NCBI GenBank assembly: GCA_030646565.1
Contig: JAUSLA010000022.1
Coordinates: 1-12,340 of the forward strand
Length of the DNA stretch: 12,340 bases
Direction of reading: 5' to 3'
Source of the DNA: a bacterium
GTDB taxonomy: Bacteria > Patescibacteriota > Minisyncoccia > Minisyncoccales > RBG-13-42-11
A program made the position numbers and the translations under genes. The notes under the pieces are model-generated. The model had not been told where the DNA came from and searched no databases. It worked only from the letters and a program-made list of their open reading frames with translations. Of the stretch, positions 1 through 5,514 are shown piece by piece (the first letter of the stretch is position 1; every line of letters begins with the position of its first letter).

Positions 1-64
1 GTAGCCTGGTCAACACGTTCCCCTGTCACGGGAAAGATCACGGGTTCAAATCCCGTCGCGCCCG
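1..64 (+). tRNA. tRNA-Asp(GUC), 5' end cut off by the window
   Basis: Seen: an anticodon arm with stem TTCCC (18-22)/GGGAA (30-34) and loop CTGTCAC, placing anticodon GTC at 25-27. A 5-nt variable region follows, then a T arm with stem ACGGG (40-44)/CCCGT (52-56) and loop TTCAAAT. The 3' acceptor strand is CGCGCCC (57-63) and the discriminator is G64, the base expected for tRNA-Asp. The window opens inside the D stem, so the 5' acceptor strand is missing. The next bases are CA followed by G, so the CCA tail is not encoded and must be added by a CCA-adding enzyme. Confidence 0.95.
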
Positions 65-122
65 CAGATTTGTTATAGAATTAACAGAAGTACCTTAAAA
101 ATTTAGACGGAGGGAAGGAAAG

Positions 123-377
123 ATGTCAGCGCTTCTTGGAAGGATAAAGAGGATGTTCCAGCCAGAAAGACAAGGCAGGACTATCTTGGCGGGCAAGGCT
201 TCAAATTTGACTTTCCGATGCGCCAATAACGAATTCCCCTGCCTTCGAGAAGTCTATAGTCCGGGAAGAAAGAAAAGAGCCATTAAAAGATGCTGGGGGT
301 GTCCTTATTTAGAGTTCGAAGTTCCAGTTTTAATAAATCGCAGTCGAAGAACTTCGTTCTTCTCTACCCTTCGTTGA
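123..377 (+). CDS. small Cys-containing hypothetical protein
   Basis: An 84-codon ORF with a good Shine-Dalgarno sequence (GGAGGG at 109-114, 8 nt before ATG). I do not recognise the product. It is basic and has four cysteines arranged as two separated positions (RCANNEFPC) followed by a close pair (RCWGC), which could bind a metal such as zinc; that is inference. The last ~11 codons and the TGA stop lie inside a palindromic repeat (hairpin 346-362), so the original C-terminus was probably shorter or different. It sits between tRNA-Asp and pyrF on the same strand, with no clear promoter. The strong ribosome site and Cys pattern favour a real gene; the short length and repeat-derived end argue for caution. 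Confidence 0.45.
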   Translation: MSALLGRIKRMFQPERQGRTILAGKASNLTFRCANNEFPCLREVYSPGRKKRAIKRCWGCPYLEFEVPVLINRSRRTSFFSTLR

Positions 378-428
378 CCAAGTCCTGCAAAGCAGGACGC
401 AGGTGGAGATGAAACATTTTTCATCGAC
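346..428. repeat. palindromic repeat elements, two partial copies back to back
   Basis: The first copy has hairpin GAAGAAC-ttc-GTTCTTC (346-362) followed by the spacer TCTACCCTTCG and ends near 377. The second is in the opposite orientation: its left edge ACCAAGTCC is followed by hairpin GTCCTGC-aaa-GCAGGAC (382-398), spacer GCAGGTGGA, and hairpin GATGAAA-catt-TTTCATC (408-425). The second copy is nearly identical over about 30 bases to the copy inside pheT at 7070-7100. The remaining bases to 533 hold no recognised feature except the pyrF ribosome site. Confidence 0.8.
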
Positions 429-533
429 GCGACTCGGGTAAAGGAGGCGCGACGCAGAACTTTCACAACTGAATATGGATTGTAATGCCCTTTGACAAGC
501 CAAGAAAAATCAAAAAGGAGGAGAAAAGGAGAA

Positions 534-1367
534 ATGGAAGCTAAAGACAGAATAATCGTGGCTCTTGATGTGGACAGACTGGAGAAAGCGCTGGAATTGG
601 TTAATGAAATTCATAATTATTGCGGATATTTTAAGGTGGGACTGGAACTTTTAACCAGCGAGGGAGCGCCTAGAGTGATTTCCGCTATTCAGAAAGCCGG
701 CGGAAAAATATTTTTTGACGGGAAATTTAAGGATATTCCGAATACAGTTGCCGCAGCTTCCAGGGCAGTGACAAAGCTGGGCGTTGATATGTTTAATGTC
801 CATTGTTTAGGAGGCGAGGCAATGATGAAAGCAGCTGTGAAAGTGGCTGAAGAAATCTCTGAAATTCAAAGAAGGCGGCGTCCAATTATTTTGGGCGTTA
901 CTCTTTTAACCAGTTTGGATTATAGCGATTTGGTGGAAATGGGAATTTATGATGAGCTCAATATTGCTGACCCCGAAGAATTGGCTCAAATCAAGAAGGA
1001 GCGCATCGAACGTTTGGTTATCAAACTTGTTTTGCTTGCCCAAGAAAGCGGTCTTGATGGCGTGATTTGTTCTCCGCAAGAGATTCGAATTATTCGGCAA
1101 TGGTGTCAACCGGAATTTTTAATTGCAACCCCGGATGTTAGGCCTGTTTGGGCGGCAATTGGCGACCAGAAGCGGGTGATGACTCCCGGTGAGGCGATTT
1201 TGGCAGGAGCTGACTATCTGGTGATTGACAGGCCAATTACCCAGCCGCCAGCTGAAATTGGCGGGCCCGTGGCAGCGGCAAAAGCCATAATTAAGGAAAT
1301 TACTGACGCGCTTAAGATTAAGGATGTGCCGCCAGAAATAATGCATGACGATATTATCAATGCGTAA
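534..1367 (+). CDS. pyrF: orotidine 5'-phosphate decarboxylase
   Basis: Decarboxylates OMP to UMP, the last step of UMP synthesis, as a cytosolic TIM-barrel dimer. With ATG 534 as start (277 aa), the family active-site residues are all present: D12 in IVALD, K34 in YFKVG, and the DxKxxD signature D62-K64-D67 in FFDGKFKDIPNT. The phosphate-binding end is TPDVRP, then GADYLVIDRPIT. The frame is open back to a TTG at 492, but those 14 codons are Lys/Arg-rich and non-homologous. ATG 534 follows AAGGAGG (515-521, 12 nt upstream) and AAAGGAG (525-531, rather close). The protein is longer than usual (~230-245 aa) because of an extra segment after the TSLDYSDL region and a C-terminal tail. Odd: the usual Gly of the VGRPI loop is Asp (VIDRPI). 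pyrE follows 150 nt downstream. Confidence 0.93.
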   Translation: MEAKDRIIVALDVDRLEKALELVNEIHNYCGYFKVGLELLTSEGAPRVISAIQKAGGKIFFDGKFKDIPNTVAAASRAVTKLGVDMFNVHCLGGEAMMKAAVKVAEEISEIQRRRRPIILGVTLLTSLDYSDLVEMGIYDELNIADPEELAQIKKERIERLVIKLVLLAQESGLDGVICSPQEIRIIRQWCQPEFLIATPDVRPVWAAIGDQKRVMTPGEAILAGADYLVIDRPITQPPAEIGGPVAAAKAIIKEITDALKIKDVPPEIMHDDIINA

Positions 1368-1517
1368 CGCTAGGAGGCCGGGCCTCGGGACGAAGTTATT
1401 CGCAGATCGGGGAGGCGAAGAGAACTGTGTTCTCTTCTTCACCCTTCGCTACGCTCAAGGAGGCGAAGAGAACTGCGTTCTCTTCTTCACCCTTCGCTAC
1501 GCTCAGGGAGGTGAAAG
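1368..1517. repeat. tandem 48-bp palindromic repeat before pyrE
   Basis: Two adjacent 48-bp units (1411-1458 and 1459-1506) differ at only two positions, and a third truncated unit begins at 1507. Each unit opens with GGAGGC and forms hairpin GAAGAGAAC-tgt/tgc-GTTCTCTTC (1417-1437, 1465-1485). TTCACCC and TTCGCTACGCTCA follow. Upstream is a separate perfect palindrome GAGGCCGGGCCTC (1374-1386). The start of the third unit (GGGAGGTGAAAG) supplies the pyrE Shine-Dalgarno sequence. An ORF reads through the repeats but has no other support. Confidence 0.9.
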
Positions 1518-2264
1518 ATGGTTCAAATAATTGGAATGACTAAAGAAGATTTATTTAATCTTGATCCAACAAGTATTCATCGATTGCTTTCAGAAGAAGA
1601 AATTGTCTATGTCGCCGCAACTCTTGGTTCCTATTGGCAATATGATTACGAAGCTGCCAGAAAAGGCAAGGTTGGCCTTCATGCCGAACTCAAGTCATTG
1701 CGCCATAGCGACGGTTTCTTTATTTCCAGGATTCTTCTTCAATGTCCGAATATCAGGAAGATGATGGCGTATCAATTGGTCTTTAGATTTAATGAGTTAG
1801 GCATACCTACATCAGTTTGGGTGGCCGGTATTCCTGATGGCGCAACCGAACTTGGCCAAGATGTGGCAAAGATAATCGGGGCAAAAAACGCCGAGACTCA
1901 AAAAAAAGATGGCAGAATCGTATTGCTAAGCTCAATTGGTCCTGATGAAACTTTACTTTTAGTTGAGGATTTTTGTACATTAGGTACGGGTTTTATTGAA
2001 GCCGTACAAGAAATAATATCAAAACAGCCGAAAGCTAATATCTTGCCGTATGAATTGGTTATTATTAATCGAGGAGGGCTTGAAAGGATAATTTTGGGCG
2101 GAGCAGGTATGTTTAGGATTATTTCGGCCGCTAATCATCAGGTTAGCAGTTGGAAGCCTGAAGAATGTCCGCTCTGCAAAATGGGGTCTGTGCCGATTAA
2201 GCCCAAAGCCACAGATGAGAACTGGCGTTTGATTACCACTTCTCAATTGGCAAAAACGGTTTAA
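1518..2264 (+). CDS. pyrE: orotate phosphoribosyltransferase-like protein (pyrE-type)
   Basis: Expected to transfer ribose-5-phosphate from PRPP to orotate, giving OMP, the substrate of the upstream pyrF product. The PRPP-binding loop is at residues 147-158 (LLVEDFCTLGTG), with the acidic pair E150-D151. The C-terminal CPLCKMG (C217, C220) matches the CPLCxxGxPxxxPG tail I associate with some bacterial and archaeal OPRTs. The flexible-loop region before the PRPP motif (QKKDGRIV) is lysine-rich, as the family requires. At 248 aa it is somewhat longer than the usual ~180-215. Odd: the PRPP motif has Leu where TTG is usual, so this is a divergent member. Start ATG 1518 has an excellent ribosome site (GGGAGGTGA) lent by the upstream repeat; an alternative start is codon 7. 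The assignment rests on motifs plus position between pyrF and pyrD. Confidence 0.8.
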   Translation: MVQIIGMTKEDLFNLDPTSIHRLLSEEEIVYVAATLGSYWQYDYEAARKGKVGLHAELKSLRHSDGFFISRILLQCPNIRKMMAYQLVFRFNELGIPTSVWVAGIPDGATELGQDVAKIIGAKNAETQKKDGRIVLLSSIGPDETLLLVEDFCTLGTGFIEAVQEIISKQPKANILPYELVIINRGGLERIILGGAGMFRIISAANHQVSSWKPEECPLCKMGSVPIKPKATDENWRLITTSQLAKTV

Positions 2265-2270
2265 TGATAG

Positions 2271-2320
2271 GCGATGAGGACTGCGTCCTCATCTTCATCT
2301 TCGCCCCGCAGAGCGGGGCT
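2271..2320. repeat. palindromic element, two-hairpin type
   Basis: Stem-loop GATGAGGAC-tgc-GTCCTCATC (2273-2293, perfect 9 bp), spacer TTCATCTTC, then GCCCCGC-aga-GCGGGGC (2303-2319, perfect 7 bp). This is the cleanest complete copy of the family in the window. It lies directly after the pyrE stop and before the terminator. Confidence 0.88.
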
Positions 2321-2327
2321 CGATATT

Positions 2328-2363
2328 AAAGGCCCGGTAGAATTATTCTAGCGGGCTTTTTTC
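2328..2363 (+). terminator. rho-independent terminator after pyrE
   Basis: AAAGGCCCGGTAGAAT pairs with ATTCTAGCGGGCTTTT with one mismatch and one G-T pair and a very short loop, followed by a T-rich run. It should end the pyrF-pyrE transcript just before the pyrD promoter. It also reads as A-rich on the other side, so some reverse activity is possible. Confidence 0.82.
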
Positions 2364-2364
2364 T

Positions 2365-2392
2365 TTGACAAATAATAAGAAAATGCTAATTT
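2365..2392 (+). promoter_or_regulatory. sigma70-type promoter of pyrD
   Basis: -35 box TTGACA (2365-2370), 16-bp spacer, -10 box TAATTT (2387-2392) with an extended -10 TGC just before it. It sits between the terminator and the GTG start of pyrD, leaving a ~30-nt leader that holds AAAGGAGG (2417-2424). Confidence 0.75.
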
Positions 2393-2430
2393 TAACACAA
2401 GAAATTGCACATTGACAAAGGAGGCAGATT

Positions 2431-3345
2431 GTGGATTTTAAAACTAATCTTGCCGGTATTCCTCTGGAGCATCCTTTAATGAACGCTGCCGGCACCTGCA
2501 AACTGATTGAAGGACCGGAAGGGGTAAAAGAGCTGGCTCGTTCGGCAGCAGCCGCAATTATGGTGGGTTCCATAACCCTTGAACCGAGAGCCGGAAACGA
2601 AGGAGACATTTATTATTCTGAAGAACATTTCTCTCTTAATTCTTTGGGGTTGCCGAATCCGGGAAAGCTCTATTACAAAAAATATCTTCCGGAAATGGCG
2701 GCAATAGCCTATGATTTCGGAAAGCCTTTATTTGTAAGCGTGGCTGGTTTCAACCCTCACGAATACGCCGTCTTAGCTGGGCTTGCCATAAATAGCGGGG
2801 CGGATTTAGTGGAATTGAATCTTAGCTGTCCCAATGTATGGGATAATGGTTCGCAAAAAAGAATCGCTTGTTTTGATTTATCTTTGATCCAAGAGATTTT
2901 ATTTCAGGTTATAGAAAGAGTCGGGCTGGAAGCAAAGCTGGCAATCAAGATTTCGCCTTTTTCCGACCCTTTTCTTTTCAACGAATTGGCGAAATTGATC
3001 CATTGCCAGAATTTAATCTACGGTCTTAATGTCGTAAAAGTTATAACCGCTGTTAATACTTTTCCTAACGCTATAAGTTTTAATAAAGGAAAACCCGTGA
3101 TTACTATTGGAGATGGTTTAGCCGGTCTGGCAGGACCTGCCTTAAAGCCCATTGCTTTAGGTCAGATTAGGCAGTTAAGGGGCGTACTGCCAGAAAGCAT
3201 TGATATTATTGGCGTTGGAGGCATAGCCTGCGGCCAAGATGTTCTGGAATATTTATTGGTTGGCGCGAATGCTGTTCAAATCGGCACTTCTTTCTTAAGT
3301 AGGGGAGCAAAAGTTTTTAGCGAGATTTTGGCCGAACTTGTCTAA
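2431..3345 (+). CDS. pyrD: dihydroorotate dehydrogenase, class 1A-like
   Basis: Oxidises dihydroorotate to orotate with FMN; class 1A enzymes are soluble dimers using fumarate. The 304-aa length fits. Class-1A signatures are clear: the LNSLGLPNPG motif, and NLSCPN with the catalytic Cys. AIKISPF provides the FMN-contacting Lys, followed by the NTFPNAISF segment and the C-terminal GVGGIACGQD/GANAVQIGTSF phosphate-binding loops. The start is GTG 2431, 6 nt after AAAGGAGG. Odd: the conserved Lys before the STLE segment (K43 in the Lactococcus enzyme, from memory) is Gly46 here (VGSITLE). Together with pyrF and pyrE it completes the route from dihydroorotate to UMP, but it has its own promoter and terminator. 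Confidence 0.9.
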   Translation: MDFKTNLAGIPLEHPLMNAAGTCKLIEGPEGVKELARSAAAAIMVGSITLEPRAGNEGDIYYSEEHFSLNSLGLPNPGKLYYKKYLPEMAAIAYDFGKPLFVSVAGFNPHEYAVLAGLAINSGADLVELNLSCPNVWDNGSQKRIACFDLSLIQEILFQVIERVGLEAKLAIKISPFSDPFLFNELAKLIHCQNLIYGLNVVKVITAVNTFPNAISFNKGKPVITIGDGLAGLAGPALKPIALGQIRQLRGVLPESIDIIGVGGIACGQDVLEYLLVGANAVQIGTSFLSRGAKVFSEILAELV

Positions 3346-3348
3346 TGT

Positions 3349-3378
3349 AAAAGCCCAAGAAAATTTTCTTGGGCTTTT
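3349..3378. terminator. bidirectional rho-independent terminator
   Basis: A perfect 30-nt palindrome: AAAAGCCCAAGAAAA followed by its exact complement TTTTCTTGGGCTTTT. It has a GC-containing stem with A/T runs on both sides, as expected for a terminator shared by convergent genes. It serves pyrD on + and the membrane protein on -. Confidence 0.92.
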
Positions 3379-3393
3379 TAAGTTTATTTTCGT

Positions 3394-4239
3394 CTAGCGG
3401 ACGAGATGCATCAATCGCACCGAAACGATTTCAAAGTGCAAAACTCCGAATAGTCCTCCAAGGAGGCCGCCAAAAATAATGGCAGGACCTGTCTGGAGAT
3501 TCCCCGCTGTTATTAGAAGGGGATAAGAGATTAAGACTGCAAAGCCTGCATCAATGGCGCAAAGAACGAGCTCTCTTGAATGAATAAAGAAAAACAGGGT
3601 TTTTACGAAGGTTATCAGAAATCGTCCAAATTCAGCTAAAACCATAAAAACTAAAGAAGCTGCTAATGGCCCAAAGCGTTTTGTCAGCCAGAATAGTGAA
3701 AACAGAAATCCCGGAGGCGTAACAAGGAAAATAGCTTTTTTTAGCCGCTTGATTTGTTTTTCTTCAGTGTCATTCTTGCACACAGAGGCAACAAGGCAAA
3801 TTAGTATTACGCAACAATAAAACCAATAAATTGTTCCAAGGACGAAAACTAACAGTTTTATGTTTGATGGCAAAAATACTACAAGGACTAGCCATGAAAA
3901 AACCATGGCAAACCCGATTGTATACAGCAGCGCGGATAATTTTTTAACGACTGACATCCCGCGAATAGATTGATAAATGTCAATCGGAGCCGTCAGAAAT
4001 AACATTCCTAATATAAAAAATCCCTCCCCGGTTATTTTCAAGTCTTTTTTTGCGATTCTGAAAGCATTTGGCGAATAGCGGACAATATCAGGCAGGCCGT
4101 AAATAAAGCCGGCGATTATTCCGCCTATTAAAGCCCCGAGCCACCATACAATGTTGGGTAAAAAGGAAATGCTGGCGTATAATCCAGCCATTGTACCCAA
4201 GGCCGCTGCAATAAAAATCCTTCTTGCCTTTTGGTCCAT
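3394..4239 (-). CDS. multi-spanning membrane protein of unknown function
   Basis: A 281-aa protein I do not recognise. It is strongly hydrophobic, with roughly seven to nine candidate membrane segments: about residues 8-28, 30-50, 70-90, 100-122, 126-152, 168-188, 192-215, 226-246 and 250-270. A charged loop near 153-168 (KNDTEEKQIKRLKK) separates the two halves. The N-terminal pair of helices is Gly-rich (GALIGGIIAGFIYG), echoed near the C-terminus (GGLLGGLFGV). No catalytic or binding motif is visible and no signal peptide is distinct from the first helix. The start is supported by GGGAGGAG just upstream of ATG on the minus strand. It is convergent with pyrD and divergent from pheS, so context gives no clue to its job. 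Confidence 0.8.
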   Translation of the reverse strand: MDQKARRIFIAAALGTMAGLYASISFLPNIVWWLGALIGGIIAGFIYGLPDIVRYSPNAFRIAKKDLKITGEGFFILGMLFLTAPIDIYQSIRGMSVVKKLSALLYTIGFAMVFSWLVLVVFLPSNIKLLVFVLGTIYWFYCCVILICLVASVCKNDTEEKQIKRLKKAIFLVTPPGFLFSLFWLTKRFGPLAASLVFMVLAEFGRFLITFVKTLFFFIHSRELVLCAIDAGFAVLISYPLLITAGNLQTGPAIIFGGLLGGLFGVLHFEIVSVRLMHLVR

Positions 4240-4337
4240 TTTTCTCCTCCCTCTATGAGATTCAAGGTGCTAACTCCAAGATATATTATTTATTGGCGTA
4301 AATCAAGCGCGAGGTGAAGTTATCCCCAGTTTGTGGC

Positions 4338-4366
4338 TTGAATTTAGTTAAAATTTAGACTATAAT
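4338..4366 (+). promoter_or_regulatory. sigma70-type promoter of pheS
   Basis: -35 TTGAAT (4338-4343), exactly 17 bp, then consensus -10 TATAAT (4361-4366). A start site 6-8 nt downstream falls about 4-7 nt before the pheS ATG. There is then no room for a Shine-Dalgarno sequence, attenuator or T-box, so the mRNA is effectively leaderless. Confidence 0.85.
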
Positions 4367-4378
4367 AGAATAATAATC

Positions 4379-5395
4379 ATGGAGGAAATTGATATAAAAT
4401 CGCTCAAAATTCAGCTACAAAAAGAGATTGAAAATAGCGGCGACTTGAAAGAATTAAATGATATTTTCAACAGATATTTGGGTAAAAAAGGGGAATTAAC
4501 CCTGATTTTGCGTTCTTTAAAAGATTTGCCGGAGAAAGAAAGAAGAGAGACGGGAAAATCAGCAAATCAGGCAAAACAGGAGATAGAGAAAGCCATTGAT
4601 GAAAAACGGCAACAACTGCAAACTACAAACCACAAATTACAAACTGACTGGTTTGACATTACGGCTCCCGGGGAAAAACCAGTTGTCGGCCATCTGCATC
4701 CTTTAACCCAAAGCAAAAGAAAAGTTGAAGAAATTTTTCAAACAATGGGATTTTCCGTTGTTGAGGGTCCGGAAATGGAAAATGAATGGTATAATTTCGA
4801 CGCCTTGAATATACCGAAAGACCACCCTGCCAGAGACCTCTGGGATACTTTTTATTTGGGAAACGGGCTTCTCTTAAGAACTCACACTAGCCCAAGCCAA
4901 GTTCGCTTTATGGAAAAAAATAATCCGCCCTTAAGAATTATCGTTCCGGGAACCTGTTATCGCCACGAAGCAACAGATGCTTCGCATGAATCCCAGCTTT
5001 ATCAGGTGGAGGGGCTAATGGTGGATAAAGAAGTGTCGGCTGCCAATTTCAAAGCGATACTCGGAGAATTTTTTCGCAAATTTTTCAATAAAAATGTAAA
5101 ATTTAGAATAAGACCCGATTTCTTTCCTTTTACAGAGCCGTCTTTTGACATAAGTATTAGCTGTATAGTTTGCAACGGCAAAGGATGCAGTGTTTGTAAA
5201 GAGGGAGGATGGCTGGAAGTTGCAGGCGCCGGCATGGTCCACCCGAACGTTTTCAAAAACGCAGGTTTGAATCCTAAAGATTGGCAGGGATGGGCATTTG
5301 GCATTGGCTTAGAAAGATTAACGATGCTGAAATATAAAATTAACGATATCAGATTATTCCGTTCCGGCGATTTAAGATTTTTACAGCAATTTTAA
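4379..5395 (+). CDS. pheS: phenylalanyl-tRNA synthetase alpha subunit
   Basis: Catalytic subunit of the (alpha-beta)2 synthetase that charges tRNA-Phe. Its 338 aa match the usual ~330-350. The N-terminal ~80 residues form the helical coiled-coil tRNA-binding arm. The class II core runs from about residue 95: motif 1 region HPLTQSKRKVEEIF, EGPEMENEWYNFDALN, motif 2 GTCYRHEATDASHESQLYQVEG, and motif 3 GWAFGIGLERLTMLKY. A four-Cys cluster, C262-C265 and C270-C273 (CIVCNGKGCSVC), looks like a zinc knuckle. Between the arm and the core is a stretch encoded by a 7-bp tandem repeat (residues ~79-89). No ribosome site precedes ATG 4379, and the promoter lies directly upstream. pheT follows after 119 nt. 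Confidence 0.97.
   Translation: MEEIDIKSLKIQLQKEIENSGDLKELNDIFNRYLGKKGELTLILRSLKDLPEKERRETGKSANQAKQEIEKAIDEKRQQLQTTNHKLQTDWFDITAPGEKPVVGHLHPLTQSKRKVEEIFQTMGFSVVEGPEMENEWYNFDALNIPKDHPARDLWDTFYLGNGLLLRTHTSPSQVRFMEKNNPPLRIIVPGTCYRHEATDASHESQLYQVEGLMVDKEVSAANFKAILGEFFRKFFNKNVKFRIRPDFFPFTEPSFDISISCIVCNGKGCSVCKEGGWLEVAGAGMVHPNVFKNAGLNPKDWQGWAFGIGLERLTMLKYKINDIRLFRSGDLRFLQQF
4613..4646 (+). repeat. 7-bp tandem repeat inside pheS
   Basis: Successive units CAACTG, CAAACTA, CAAACCA, CAAATTA and CAAACTG encode a Gln/Thr/Asn/Lys-rich linker. It joins the coiled-coil arm and the catalytic core of PheS, a place that tolerates length change. Confidence 0.75.
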
Positions 5396-5514
5396 ATGGT
5401 GGAGTAGCAAGCCATCAGTTAAAAATAAATCTTCGGGCAATTTCTCTCGGGTGACACGCAATAGTCCGCTCATACATATTTGTATATTCGTATTAATTCG
5501 TAATTCGTAGGGTC
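5396..5514. repeat. pheS-pheT intergenic region with TTCGTA repeat
   Basis: From 5474 to 5510 lie spaced copies of TTCGTA (ATTCGTATTAATTCGTAATTCGTAG, shown here only as its units), preceded by a small palindrome ATACA-TATT-TGTAT. The TTCGTA block matches the right arm of the inverted repeat before nusG. The first ~75 bases hold nothing I recognise: no terminator and no convincing promoter. The only ribosome-site candidate for pheT is a weak AGGG at the very end of the repeat. Confidence 0.7.

Noticed and set aside
461..486. Promoter for pyrF
   Set aside because: TTTCAC and TGTAAT are only 14 bp apart and neither is a strong box.
492..533. TTG start for pyrF
   Set aside because: The extra 14 residues are a Lys/Arg-rich stretch formed by translating the ribosome-site region; ATG 534 aligns with the family N-terminus.
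1119..1442. Antisense ORF opposite pyrF and the repeat
   Set aside because: Shadow of pyrF; its N-terminal KKRTQFSSPP peptide is just the palindromic element read backwards.
1411..1506. Possible CRISPR array
   Set aside because: The two 48-bp units are directly adjacent with no spacers, and each is a palindromic element.
1345..1530. Forward ORF through the 48-bp repeats
   Set aside because: Overlaps the ends of two real genes, no ribosome site, and most of it is the tandem repeat translated twice.
2412..2417. Second TTGACA before pyrD
   Set aside because: It overlaps the Shine-Dalgarno region and has no -10 box at a usable distance before the gene.
4240..4378. T-box or attenuator controlling pheS
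   Set aside because: The promoter sits almost on the start codon, leaving no leader to hold one.
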